A DNA stretch of 64,000 bases from Margaritispora aquatica (taxonomy: Eukaryota; Ascomycota; Leotiomycetes; Helotiales; Discinellaceae): positions 542,658 through 606,657 of the forward strand of contig VJWN01000015.1 in the NCBI GenBank assembly GCA_007644065.1, in the 5' to 3' direction. The translations under genes and the position numbers were made by a program. The notes under the pieces were generated by a model. The model was given only the letters and a program-made list of their open reading frames with translations, did no database searches and had not been told where the DNA came from. This document shows positions 22,267 through 33,685 of this stretch, piece after piece (position 1 is the first letter of the stretch; each line of letters begins with the position of its first letter).

Positions 22267-25200
22267 CTGATATACTACACCTTCGCTTACTTTTTACCAA
22301 CTCAAAGAATGACAGAACAACAGGTGAAATCCGGGGTAGAAAAATAAGAAAAGTAACGCATCGTCGAAAAGGAACGAAAAGAAGTCCCTCTCGGGTATGG
22401 AGGTACGCATTGCTTTAACCAGGAAAGCTTGGGAGGAGAGAAAGACCCAATTCCCACGTGGAATGCAGGCACTCCACCGATAAACTGTCAGCCCCCATCC
22501 AGGAACCATGCGCATAACCTTGTCATGGTCAGGTTGTCACTGTTGGAAGAGTGAAGGAGGCGTCCTGAAGGCGTCCTCTGCGGCACAGCAACGAAACAGC
22601 ACGTTGGAGATTGAAGAATCGGTGAAATCTCACAACCTGGGCCGAATCGGTTGATATATGGGCACGGCTCAAGCAATGCTTGGGCTTTTTGCACGTTTTC
22701 TTGTCTCTCCCAGGCTCGGCCGTAGATTCTCGAAAGAGATATCGTAGTCATTAAGGTCCCTGCCCGAAACATAGCCAATGGTGAGGATGCGATGATGAGA
22801 CATTCCGGAAGGTAGCTTCTCTGGTGCCGTTTGGACAGTTTGGTGACCTTTGCTCCTTTGGATGAGATCGTGGATCCCCGAGCTGCAGCATGAGAGGCTC
22901 GTTTATTGGGTGGATAAGAAGGAGAAGTCCCTGAAATTCATATCCATTCAATTTGTGCTGGGCTGGCTGAGATGCTGGGGACGGAGTGCATAAGGGAGGG
23001 GTGAAGGATGAGGATTAAAAAAAAGCGGGAGGATCATATTTGCTCAAGCGGGCAAGTCTAAAGCATGATAAAGGAAGGAAGATGAAGGCCAGTGAAGCGA
23101 GTACCGAATACAATAGTAGCGAGCTCACGTCAGACAGAAGTACGAGTATGTAGGAACCCGTCTTACTCATTGCAATTCTTCAGCAACTGCTGCATGCATA
23201 CGGAGATACGCCATCTCTATAGCCTGTCTACCTCCGTCTACAGCTCGGTTCCTGAAGCTGTATTTAACGGCAATCTGATCGTCCTAAGAACATGGTGAGA
23301 ATATAGAAATAAGACATTGTCAAGTGATCTAGACTCGCCTTTACCTTTTTCATATCATAGTTCGACCCAGACTGACGGAAATAAGCTCGTCTCAACCATC
23401 GAGAGTCGAAACCATATAGAGCCAAAGTTCGGTATGCCGCACGGAGGGAGGTGCAATAACAGATCAAGTAATTTCCATTGCCTACGAAGTCCCCAGTTCA
23501 AGGACAAGGATTTCATGCACGCGTGTATTCAGCCTTATCTCACTCACGCTCCGCTTTGGGTGTATCTGCCGCCACATCCTCAGTGCTGAGTGGCTAATGC
23601 GTTGGCAAAATTCATTGACCTTGGGACCTCACGAGACAGTCACGCTGCAGAAACTGCAGAAGCTGCAGACGCTGCAGGGGAAAGTCCAAAGAGGGAAGCC
23701 GCCTCCGGATCTAATTTTCTCCTGTGGAGACTGGCGAGTTTCAATACGGAAACGGAGTCTATGGCATGGTTTTGGAGTTTGGGAAAAACTTGGGGGTAAG
23801 AGTGGATTTTGATCCGCTTCTCCAGTTTGAGGTATTTGTCTGTGTTTTTCTCGCCCAGATGTCTTGTTTTGGACAACTGTTGAAGTTTTGTTTCAAGTCG
23901 TGTGACATTGACATGACTTGATGTGGGTGTTTGCCTACCTGCCAATGTCATCAGGTGGGCCCATAGAGCGTACAGTATATTTAACAGTCTCCTTTCCCAC
24001 TCTCGGCGACCTTCGATGATTGTGATTGTGAGATTGCTTGTCAAGATGAGCTGCGTCGTCTCATGCATCAAACAATGTGACTGAACTAGGATGATGTGAG
24101 AGACGGCTCGGAACTTCGGGAATAACATAGCATTGAAATCTTGACTCTTGAGTCTCGACTCGAGACGATGGGTATTATCCATAGATTGAGCGATATATCT
24201 TAATACTTGATTATGCCTTTCAAAATGTGTAATTGAGCCTCGATTTGCTGGATATAGAAGTTTTGTTGAATCTTATGATGAAAAAAACTGCTTCATTCAT
24301 CGAGAGAGAATGGGATGTATCAAGGGTTTAAAAATTGGCTAACCTTGATGATAATGGTGTTCGGAGATATAAGGTGTCCTTGGATGCGTGAGGGTTGGTT
24401 GTTGCTAATCATCAACACTGCACGCTTGAGTGGAAAGGAGCTACATAGGTACATGTATTGACTATACAGCAACAATCATTTCCATATAACAAATGATCCC
24501 GTATGAATACATTGATATAAGAACGACAGATCAGCAATGATGAAATTCGAACGAAATCTCAACACAGTGACCTGCAAACAATCCGACTCGATCACTCAAA
24601 TTCTCTCTCTCCCCGAGTACCCTGAAACCATATCAAGACGAAATGGATGACAATCCCAAATCTCGAGTCATGTGATGACGATGAATCCTAGGGTAGGTAT
24701 GTTAAGCTCCCATCCATCATCCCAAGAAATCTCGCGGCCATATCAGACCGCACCTTCTGTGTGCGAGTCAGGCAGCGACGCGAGCAAGCCAATCCCAGTG
24801 TGAAACCAGATGACACAATGGCCCAATCGAGATCCCAAAACTGCGATATGCAACAAAGAACAATAATTGCGCGGGGATTACGAGCCTGTTTTATTGTAAG
24901 ACTTTGCTTGAGGGGAGGGCATTTGATCTTGGTTCTGGGTTGGAGTTGGGTCAGGTGGTTTGTTTCAGGTTCCTGTCCATTGTGCAGCTGGGTCATGGGA
25001 ATAAGAAAATGGTAGGTAATAGCAACTACCACGTTGTTCCCATAGATGACTTGGTTACGTAGAAGAGGTTGGACAACAATTATCAGCCCAGGAGGGTTTC
25101 GTTCCTTATGGAATACAGGTTTTCGATGCCGTGTGCCATTTCGTGTGCTTGAGCAAAGCTGTTATTGGCTGATCATTGTCATTCTTCTAGATGTATGAGA

Positions 25201-25550
25201 TTTACCATCTGTTTTAACAAATCGCTTCAGACATATATCAGGCGCGCGAATTAGAGTAGGTTAGGTACGTTGATGAACGCAATATAGGATGTTTCAGCTG
25301 GGTAAATAAGCGCTCCTCTCCCATTTATGTTGAGTAAAGATGAATGGCCTGATCCTGAAGTGAAAAAAAGCTCATACTAATCGGATTGTGCATACATCCT
25401 TCTCGAACCTTTCATGACACGAACTCCTACATAGAACATGACGAGGAGCCACGAGAAAACATCGGAGGATAAATAGAATTGAGTGACCACCCTTTATCAT
25501 AATAGGTAGTTGAGGGCGAGAATTAGAATTTAGCCTTGTCTGGAAAAACC
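22267..25550. other. Gene-poor stretch upstream of frq, distal part
   Basis: No gene I can support. The longest frame (23640-24182, minus, 180 codons) lacks family motifs and is partly an artefact of a CTGCAG-type repeat at about 23645-23680. Most other frames are under 100 codons. The interval holds the promoter of the Pth11-like gene at its left end. Confidence 0.45.
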
Positions 25551-25577
25551 CGATGCTTCTCGATGCTCGATGCATCG
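25551..25577. promoter_or_regulatory. CGATGC cluster about 2.05 kb upstream of frq ATG (candidate clock/light element)
   Basis: Three CGATGC hexamers start at 25551, 25561 and 25568; the last overlaps its reverse complement GCATCG at 25572-25577. In Neurospora the White Collar complex binds CGAT/GATC-type repeats (light-response elements and the clock box) far upstream of the frq coding region because that mRNA has a leader over 1 kb long. Position and repeat content make this a candidate, nothing more. Confidence 0.3.
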
Positions 25578-26781
25578 CCGATTTTGACATAACAGGGGGT
25601 TTGAAGAGCTTTCCTCGCTTCGGACCACAATGGTATTGATGAGACTTCGGAATACGAGGTAGCTAGTTCTGGAGGAGTAAAAGGGCAAGAATTGCTGGCT
25701 CTGAATGAAATTCGATAGCAAAGTCATCAACAAGAATGCTCCTGCAGGACGCAATTTTATGAAGATTCAAGATGTAAACTTGATCCACGGAAATGCGTAT
25801 TTCGTGTTCGTTTCCCTAACTGACGAAACGGTATTGTAAACTTGGAAGTGAAGCTAGCTGCAGCAGGGGAAATTGCCTAGATGGCACACAAGAATGAAGA
25901 GGAATAAGCCAGCCTGTTCTGTTCTACCGGTATACGTCGAGATCCGTGAAATAGAGACTCCTAACAACAGAGACATAGAACATGTGAATGTGTATGTGAA
26001 TGAATGAGTGTCGTCATCATTTCCCAGTTACTGGTTGTTGGATATTATGATGAATCGAGATGACAGCAATCTGGCAATGTAGTTGTGATAGTTCACTTGA
26101 ACATGGTCGCTTTGCATAAATAAGTATGAAAATTGAAAGTGAGGATATATTATTTTGGGAGATAATGAATGACGCAGAGAGAATGCTGTAAAACCATAGA
26201 CATGTGGCTGTGTGATGTGCTTCTTCAAGTTAAGCAGGAAAGGTCAGTTGTGGCTGCCCTGTCGCTGCTCTAAGCCAATTTCTTCCATATTCCTGTGGAT
26301 CGGATGGCAAATGGGTGTGAACCTTTGAGATCGGAAATCCGACCATGATTAAAGCGGCTGTCTAAGGGTCCAACAGCCACAGCTGGGGGATTCCTTTTGT
26401 CGTTCCACACAGTCACACACCGTTCCAGTTCGGCAGCAAGATCCATCCATACAGAACTCACGATCTTGAGGACCGACTAGTCATACGACAAGGGTCCTCA
26501 GATCGCTCAGTAACGTCATTTTCGATGCTTGGGATGATGCCAGAGCCCATCGCGCTTTCCAACACCCACAACATCCCACCTCGCAACACCCCAACACCCA
26601 CAACACCCCCTTCTCGAAGCCCATTCTCTACCCTGTCACGTCTGTCTGGACGCCCCCAAAAGAGACCAAAATCCATCAGCTCGGGGCAAGAAAGTACTCT
26701 ATCCAGGCACAAGCTGCACAGGGCGTTCCAGGCATTGGTTCTGAACCCGCTTGCGGCACTCGGAAAGCATTCAACAGCAGA

Positions 26782-26804
26782 GATCCTGCCTCACTTCCTC
26801 GATC
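26782..26804. promoter_or_regulatory. Candidate White Collar light-response element (GATCC-N13-CGATC)
   Basis: GATCC at 26782-26786 and CGATC at 26800-26804 fit the GATNC--CGATN pattern described for Neurospora White Collar binding sites with the same N in both halves. It lies about 820 bp upstream of the frq ATG. Short motif, so chance occurrence is quite possible. Confidence 0.3.
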
Positions 26805-26988
26805 GTGGGTCATGGATACTCTGGGGGATATTCCATACAGACTTTGGTCTTTTCTCGAAGGAGCAGGAGCATGAGCAGGAGGAGAAAACATCAAAGCAGG
26901 AGCAAAATGGACTGATCACTAACTCTGCACGTCCATCACAATATGGCTTTCTCCTCTCCTTCCCTCCATTGCGACTGCTTCTCGAAAA

Positions 26989-27015
26989 ACTGCAACTGCA
27001 ACTGCAACTGCAACC
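26989..27015. repeat. CTGCAA hexamer tandem repeat
   Basis: About four copies of CTGCAA in the frq upstream region. Confidence 0.75.
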
Positions 27016-27062
27016 TCAACCACAAACTGCAAGTGCATCTAAAACATCAATTGGAACGGCAG

Positions 27063-27090
27063 GACCACTCGACCACTCGACCACTCGACC
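27063..27090. repeat. GACCACTC octamer tandem repeat
   Basis: About three and a half perfect copies of GACCACTC in the frq upstream region. Confidence 0.8.
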
Positions 27091-27222
27091 AACGATACTT
27101 TGGTGTTTAAGAGAAACACTTGCCTTAACTCTATAGGATCACAATTTCTATCACTTTGGTCCTTAACCTGCATCCTACCTTGGGATTTTAAGCTTTGGAC
27201 TAAGGTAAATCTGATTCTCTTA

Positions 27223-27262
27223 AGACAAGACAAGACAAGACAAGACAAGACATACATACATA
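27223..27262. repeat. AGACA pentamer repeat followed by CATA repeat
   Basis: Six AGACA units run directly into a short CATA tract, in the frq upstream region. Confidence 0.8.
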
Positions 27263-27313
27263 CGTGGACCCTCTTCTCTTCTGCGAACTGTGGACTAGAC
27301 AGTCATTTGTCTC

Positions 27314-27339
27314 ACTCGATACTCGATACTCGATACTCG
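27314..27339. repeat. ACTCGAT heptamer repeat
   Basis: Three and a half ACTCGAT copies. Each copy carries a CGAT core, about 290 bp before the frq ATG. Confidence 0.75.
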
Positions 27340-27556
27340 TACATTGTGCATGCATGGAGGCAGAGCGTTCGGATTCCACTTCCTCAGTCGCATTCTATAT
27401 ACGACGAAAGTCCCTCGACATTGGCGGTATTGTTGCTTGTGTCCGTTCCGAAAGGTCGACCAAGTACGAGCACTCGCTGTCTAGACGGTCCTCGATGAGC
27501 CTGATACGCTTCCAGTAGTGGCATATATACATTTCCCAGCAATTCGTTGCTTCGAA

Positions 27557-27643
27557 ATGGTTGCAGAGCCTTATTGGCCCTTCAAATATAAACCTCCAAT
27601 CCGAGGAAGGTTTCGCTGTCACCATGGAGCAAGTTCCCGGTAA
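27557..27643 (+). promoter_or_regulatory. Upstream ORF overlapping the frq start codon
   Basis: An ATG at 27557-27559 opens a 28-codon frame that ends at TAA 27641-27643, overlapping the frq ATG at 27624 in another frame. If it is on the mRNA it would lower initiation at the main ATG. Neurospora frq mRNA also carries several upstream ORFs. Confidence 0.45.
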
Positions 27644-30600
27644 TGGTACACATCCTCGACGACCGCCAGCATATCTTTCGGCATTACTGAGAAATGGAGC
27701 GCCATCTGGATCCGGGTACCAAACTAGCGCACAGACAATTGAGCCAGAGACTATAGGACCAAAGGCGAAGGGGGAAAAGGCCAGGAGTCAGCACACTGCG
27801 CCTGGCCGTCAAAGCCAGTCGCCAAGATCAAGCGAGAGCAGCGATCCATCTGCTGGTGATGCGGAACTATGGTTTGATGTGACCAGCAAGCAGCCGCCAA
27901 ATGTTGGCTTGCCATGGTCCGATGATAGTGAGTTACAAAAGTAATCCAGCACATGAACACAGGCCCTAACCACTCCTTGCTTTGTAGAAATCAAGTCGCC
28001 ATGTTTCATGCCGGAAAATGTTCAGTCCAATGAGTTGAAAGAGGATCGAAAGCAATACCCACCCGGTGCACAACAAGAAAAGCGTACATGTACATGTCTT
28101 ACTACGAACAACAGCATTACTGATTATCGCGAACTCATCGATGATTTGACTGTCGAAAATCAAGAGCTGAAGGAAAGAATCCGGAAATTGGAAAGACAGA
28201 AGAGGACAGGTATGGAAGAGGGTAAATTACTGGAGGTGAAATACTACAACTTTCCACCTGAGCATCGACGAGCGTTTGAGGATACTATATTGAATTTCAC
28301 TGCAACCAAAATTGATAGGTCACGAGATGAGGTACGAAAACACAAGTCCAACCCGAATGGTAAACAGTTACCAACTCCGGGGTCTGCGCCAAAAGAACGC
28401 TCATCAGAATCTTTGAATTCCCGTCCAGGTGATTCAGGATATGTATCGATGCCGAACTCAGGTCCAACCTCTACTGCAACTAATAACCCAGGCGTTGTAC
28501 ACAAAAACGCAAAGCCCTCGACCGAAGTATCGAAAGAACAGCATATTCGATCTTTCTTGCACGACATCCCCAAGGGATTGCTGCCGACACATCCTGACAT
28601 GATGACCGAGAGACAGAAAAAGAACATGGTTGTTAGGAGACTGGAGCAACTTTTTACTGGCAAGATTAAGGCCAAGGCTCTCATCGCTAGCCACGATCAA
28701 TCCCTTCAGCAACAGGAAGTGTCAAACATGGCTGCAAGAGCTGATCGAGCGAATGGCAGCAATGTCCCACAAGAAGGCGTTCGTGAAGCGCACATTCTAC
28801 CCATCCCAACCAGCATGGATCTGAAGCATACAGGCCCTGCAAAACTATCCTCGACACCTAGTCAGGATACAGCTTTGTCCTCCCCGGATGATTCAGATAA
28901 TCCTGGAGATTCAAAGAGGACGTCATCTCCTCAGCGACCGACACGGCCGTTAGACTTGGATCCAGATCGCGATCAGATTCCATCGGATAACATGGAATAT
29001 CTGCATCATCTAGGCGTCTCTACAACAAAGCTCAGTACCAAGGAACTCTCTGATACAGAGCTGGAAGCAGAGGGTTGGATTTATTTGAATCTACTCATGA
29101 ACATGGCACAGCTTCACATGATGAATGTTACGCCAGAATTCGTTCGTTCTGCACTGTTTGATGTTAGCACTAAATTCCAGATCTCAAATGATGGACAGAA
29201 GATTCGATGGAGAGGAGGCACAGAAGGCACCCGTCTTAGTAGCGATAGCGATAATAGCACTCCTTCTGGGGATCATGGCGAGGTCGAAAATACTGGCAGT
29301 GGTGGTGATGAAAAGCGAACAGTAAAGTCTCGCTTAGGACAACTGGACATCGCGAATGCTCAGAATGTGATGCACTCTGGGTCTCGGTTGGATCTGGACA
29401 CATCATTTCACTACAAGCCTATGTTTCCGCAACGGAGCTCATCGGGTGACTATGCGCTTCAAGCAGGTGGCGAGTCCCAACACACTTCTTCAACCACGGC
29501 AGCCAGTGAGGTGACGAATACCTCGCGAGGTCGACGTTCAAAGCATCGTCGTTCTGGGACCTCCTCCTCTCGCCGACGTCAAGAAGATGGACCCGTTGTA
29601 TTTTATAGCGGGGCAGAGTTCTGTATTGACTTGTCTAGCGATCGTACAAATATTTCAACTACACCCCAGATGACTGGCGTGTGTAAGGATGGCTATCGTA
29701 GTCATACCGAAGACAACGCTTTGGGCACTCCGCTCTCAAGGCCAGAAGTGTTCAGAACCACTTCCGGGTCATTGATGCAGTCACGCCCCTTTAAGGACTA
29801 TTCTATTGGTGACCCTCACCTGCGGCCAGCCCCACATGTGCTAGTTGGCAAAACTCCTATCACTGGGGACGAGGACTTTGATCTCGGGCTTGAATGGTCT
29901 TCCGAACCACCACCACCTACCCCATTGATCGATTTCAATGCAAGTGGTCTTGGTGGGACACAACCTGCTGATCATTGTGCTACTTCGGTTCAAACACGTC
30001 GGCCCAAGCTCGAGAATCTCACTCATGACAGCGTTCTTGGGTTCGCACAGAAGAATGGGATGCCGATTGCTACTATGAACGTGATTCGAGATCCGACAAA
30101 TAGCCATCTAGCAGACGATATCACGGCAAAGCTTGAATTGATGAGTGCATTTGCCAACAGGTCTCAGCAGATTAGCGAACCAGAGCTCCCTGTCAAGGTG
30201 GAAATTCTTAGTGCCCAGGAAATCCGACTTGAGCCTTCTCAGCTACCTGACCCCAGTTCGTACTATGAGGCAATGTCAACCTCGGATAGCGAAGACCCTT
30301 CGAATGGCTCGTCCACTTCCGGTCTAGGATATTTCAGGCAGCCGATTACAACAGGCTACTGGCACCAAGTACCTTGGACGAGATCAGGTGCTCATTTACC
30401 GTACGAGAAGGCCCAACCAAAGAGCGACTTCAGTGGTAGTGGTAGTGATAGCAGCATTGACATGCTTGCTACGTTGCGGGAAGTCGATGCTACGGCTGTC
30501 GCTGAAAAAGAAGCACAATTTGAGATGGAATGCGTCGATGGCGGTTCCTCAGCCGCATCAGTGGATGGGCGAAATTTGTCATTCAGTGATGATGATATTG

Positions 30601-30668
30601 GGAGCGGGCAAGAGGAGGAGGACGAAGCGATGGATGACTTTGACAATGAGAGTAGTGATGATGACTGA
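27624..30668 (+). CDS. frq: Circadian clock protein FREQUENCY
   Basis: Exon 27624-27927, a 60-nt intron, and exon 27988-30668 give 994 residues, against 989 for Neurospora FRQ. FRQ is the negative element of the fungal clock: with FRH helicase and casein kinase 1 it inhibits the White Collar complex and is itself phosphorylated and degraded. Seen in order: HPRRPPAYLSALLRNG at the N-terminus; SESSDPSAGDAELWFD; a coiled coil at about 147-175 (YRELIDDLTVENQELKERI) used for dimerisation; KKNMVVRRLEQLFTGK near 310-325 (first kinase-binding region); WIYLNLLMNMAQLHM to KIRWRGGTEGTRLSSDS near 463-520 (second such region and conserved core); a basic nuclear signal (RGRRSKHRRSGTSSSRRR) followed by VVFYSGAEFCIDLSSD; a DLGLEWSSEPPPPTPL patch near 730, where FRH binding is expected; and a very acidic tail. 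The start is the only ATG of exon 1. The next in-frame ATG is codon 109, just after the intron. Confidence 0.96.
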
Positions 30669-31372
30669 TTTATTGAATGGCTTTGCGTATCATATTTGGG
30701 ATTTTGCCCTTTAGCGTGGTGTTTGGCGTTTGAAAAGCATTTTAGTGCTTGACAGAGCCTGGTCTTGGAAGGAAGGATGGGATGAAGGCGAAACTTTTAG
30801 GTTATTTGCATGAGATGGTGCGTTTGGCGCTTGCATTTTTGTTCATCAGGGAAAGTCGGGTAGTGACATGGATGTACTTTGGGTTATTGGTTGACGCTTT
30901 TGGTATACAAGTACTGTGCGAGCATGGGGTAGATGGCATGGAATGAATGTGAGGTGGGGAAAATAATTGCAGAAGTTCTGTACTGTATATAAATTGCATG
31001 TGTGGTGGAGAGTCCATTGAAAAGAATTGCGATTTTGTCTACTATCCATATATCTCTCCACCTGTTTTTGTCGTCCATTCGTCTACTAAACATTCTATCT
31101 AATCCTATCACTACCTCTGAATCTGTCTCCCTATACCTAGCTAGGATGTACACACCTGAGGCCAGAGTATGATCAGCATATGTAGGTGGTGATATCAGGT
31201 AGATATCATGCTGGGTCTGGTTTTTGAGGTGTGTTTGTGAACTTGGTTTTTTTGGGTCTTCTTTCATCAATTACTCTCCGGACCAAACTAGAGCCTTGAT
31301 CAATCACATGGTGGTGGTGGCGAGAGAGCTCTTTTTGTAATCCGTTTTCATCTTCTTTTCCCTTCTTCTTCT

Positions 31373-31400
31373 TTCTTCATCTTCATCTTCATCTTCTTCG
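31373..31400. repeat. TCTTCA hexamer repeat
   Basis: Four near-perfect TCTTCA units downstream of frq. They create an artificial Asp/Glu run in the minus-strand frame. Confidence 0.75.
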
Positions 31401-31810
31401 CCAACTTTTTTTGAACTTGAATTTGGATTTGGATTTGAGTTTGTCGTGTTGCCACCTAGGTAGGTGCTTAGTGTAATTTGTCTCATCGACGACTTACTGG
31501 ACGTTGATGTTTGTTGTTTATTATCGATGATTGACCGATTCAATAAGTAATCAAGTAGGTACGTAAGAACGTAGGTATGTTGAAAGTATCACAGTGCAGT
31601 CGAATGATGGTATGGATCGGGGGGAGAAGGGAGGAGGAAGAGGAGGATGGAAAACGAGCGGCAGGCAATCGAAGCTTAAATGAAGCGGAGAGAGTGTCCG
31701 GTTACCTGCCTCAGCTCCCTTTTTGCTGCGATCGCGCAATTTGCGGGGAGAATACAGGGTTACCTTACCTAAGGTAGGCGGGGATGCATGCATGCATATT
31801 AGGATAAGGA

Positions 31811-31852
31811 CTGGTTTGGTTTGGCTTGGTTTTGGTTTTGGTTTGGTTTGGG
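31811..31852. repeat. GGTTT/GGTTTT tract
   Basis: A G/T-only run of GGTTT and GGTTTT units of about 42 nt, with strong strand asymmetry. Confidence 0.75.
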
Positions 31853-33093
31853 TGCGCGTTTGGTTGTGTTGCGTTACCTAATGTACGGTAAGGTAATGTG
31901 CAGGAGAGGTTGAGGTTGAAGGTTGGGTCGGGTTGGCTAGGTAGGGTACCTGCCTATTCCAAATGTGGTCGCTCCTGCAGCTGGTAGGTGAGGTGAGGTG
32001 GGAAGCTCAAACGGTGCGAGGTGGCGTATGTACTGTATGTATGTAGCTCGCATAAGTGAAGGTAACACAACCTACTTAGGTAACACAAGCGGAGGGATAT
32101 CTTGCCGTTTGAAGTTGGTTGGTTGGTTGGCTAGTTGGTTGTACATTTATCGAGGGGAGGAATAGGGATTGAGATATTGATTTGTGCTTTTGTTGGTCAT
32201 AACTATGATAATTAAGAAAGGAGTGAATTTTGATCATTATCGTAGAAGCCACTTCTCACTATGGGGATAAACTAAAACTTGGAGGTCATGGAATTCGGTA
32301 TGTGTTCCGGATCTTACGCTAGGTGTGAATACGTATGTATGTACTAATATGAACATGTGAATTGACAGTGATTGTGATTGTGATTGTGAGACTGAGTTTC
32401 ACGATGAAGTGAGGGGGTAAAAAGTCCATTTGGGCGTTGGACGACTTGATATGTCGAGTGTACATTGGAAAGATAGTCGAGGGCATTAATACTCCATAGA
32501 GCGATACCATATAGGGAAAACGGGTACAAGGCAGGAAATTTACGTTTTGAACTCACCAGATGCCGTTCATCTACACTGGAATGCCTTCACTCTCAAGCAG
32601 CCTTCAAGAAAATTTCATGATAACCACCGTCCACGAGCCTCTGGAGGTGGAAGTGTACAAAAAACAGAAGTGCATAAAAATATTGAGGAGAATGGAGCTG
32701 TACAAGAACAAGATATTTGAATGCAACTTCGAGCTTAATAACGTGTTTCCTCACCTCACGGGGAAAATGTGCTAATGTGCAACCCTCGCAGCCGCAAGTT
32801 ACATACCCAATTGGTATGCCACAATGCAATCTGGTAAAACTCCTCAGAAGAATCCCACTATATTATCAGGCACATCTAGACTATGCAAATTCTTTGCACT
32901 CTGTACCCATTCAGCCCTATGCACGCCCGATGTGGAGGACTGTGCTCGACTTCAAGCCCAACCTGAGGAGAGATTTGCTACCCAACGCCGTCTTATTGCT
33001 GTCCCAGCTATTTCCCCACCCTAACGCCTATAACAAATACATCTTGCTCGCAAAAACAATAATGAAGGTCCTCAAAGTTCGGGCCGTATCTTA

Positions 33094-33685
33094 TCACCGT
33101 TTGGTTACTCCTCGAAATTGATCCTTCAACTCCTCCAAGTAGAACTTCAAGAACCTCTTTGGATCAGAATTTCCTGGAACTGCAGTCCTCGTCAGAAGGT
33201 AGTCCTATCTATAGCTGTCTGGCAGTTGACCTACCATCAATATTCGTGCCTCCAGCTTCAGTGCTGGCGGCATCATGCAATTTCTCGCCCCGCCGGATCT
33301 CATGGGCCTTTTTATGGGCACTCCTCACGACTCGATGGAAGAACGGACTTGAAAGAAGCTGAGACTAACGTTAGACCCTGCGATAACACATACAGACGTG
33401 GGATGTAGACATACTGTTCGGGTTAGCCAGAACTGTCCATTGTTAGTACATGCATTGGTAATCTTCGAATGGGTTGACAATACCTCTAGGAGATGGAACA
33501 CCATTTTTATGGCCTTATGATCATTCTTACTTGGTCGTATAGAGGAAGAGGTATTTTTTACAACTCTGCGAACTACAATGGGGGATAATTGTAACGTTGG
33601 TCCAGTGTAGAAATGGATTTCCAATCGTTCGAGGTTGTTGGTCGTCGCGATTGCCCCTCGGCTGGCCGGTGTCGGATCCCTGTCA
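33094..33685 (-). CDS. Uncharacterised spliced gene, N-terminus unresolved
   Basis: Three exons can be joined in frame: about 33685-33415, 33358-33235 and 33179-33094. They encode TTNNLERLEIHFYTGPTLQL and KMVFHLLEVLSTHSK, then ending NNGQFWLTRT; next LLSSPFFHRVVRSAHKKAHE with a charged stretch; and finally GNSDPKRFLKFYLEELKDQF with a basic end. Both introns (56 and 55 nt) have GTATGT or GTAGGT donors, CTAAC or CTGAC branch-like sites and CAG acceptors, and remove in-frame stops, which argues for a real gene. No ATG fits cleanly at the 5' side: an acceptor-like TTTGACAG ends near 33686, so at least one further exon may lie toward 34000. I do not recognise the family. Confidence 0.55.

Larger units (their letters stand above)
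25578..27556. other. Putative frq promoter and long 5' leader
   Basis: No supported gene. The 203-codon frame at 26525-27136 is Pro/Thr/Gln-rich, driven by repeats, and rejected. The right part contains four blocks of perfect short tandem repeats and a GATCC...CGATC pair at 26782-26804. Neurospora frq also has a long transcribed leader, so much of this may be transcribed. Confidence 0.45.
30669..33093. other. Intergenic downstream of frq
   Basis: The first part is the frq 3' UTR. Further on are CTTCAT repeats (31373-31400), a GGTTT-type tract (31811-31852) and several GTAAGGT/ACCTTAC motifs (31760-32100). Frames such as 31304-31543 (minus) and 32717-33121 (plus) have no recognisable family and I do not call them; the latter overlaps the 3' end of a better supported minus-strand gene. 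Confidence 0.45.

Noticed and set aside
23640..24182. 180-codon minus-strand frame
   Set aside because: No ATG-proximal or internal motif, and part of it is a CTGCAG-type repeat; not enough support for a gene.
26525..27136. 203-codon plus-strand frame upstream of frq
   Set aside because: Pro/Thr/Gln repeats from tandem DNA repeats; fits a non-coding leader better.
32717..33121. 134-codon plus-strand frame
   Set aside because: Overlaps the 3' end of a minus-strand gene whose introns and frame are more convincing; no recognised family.
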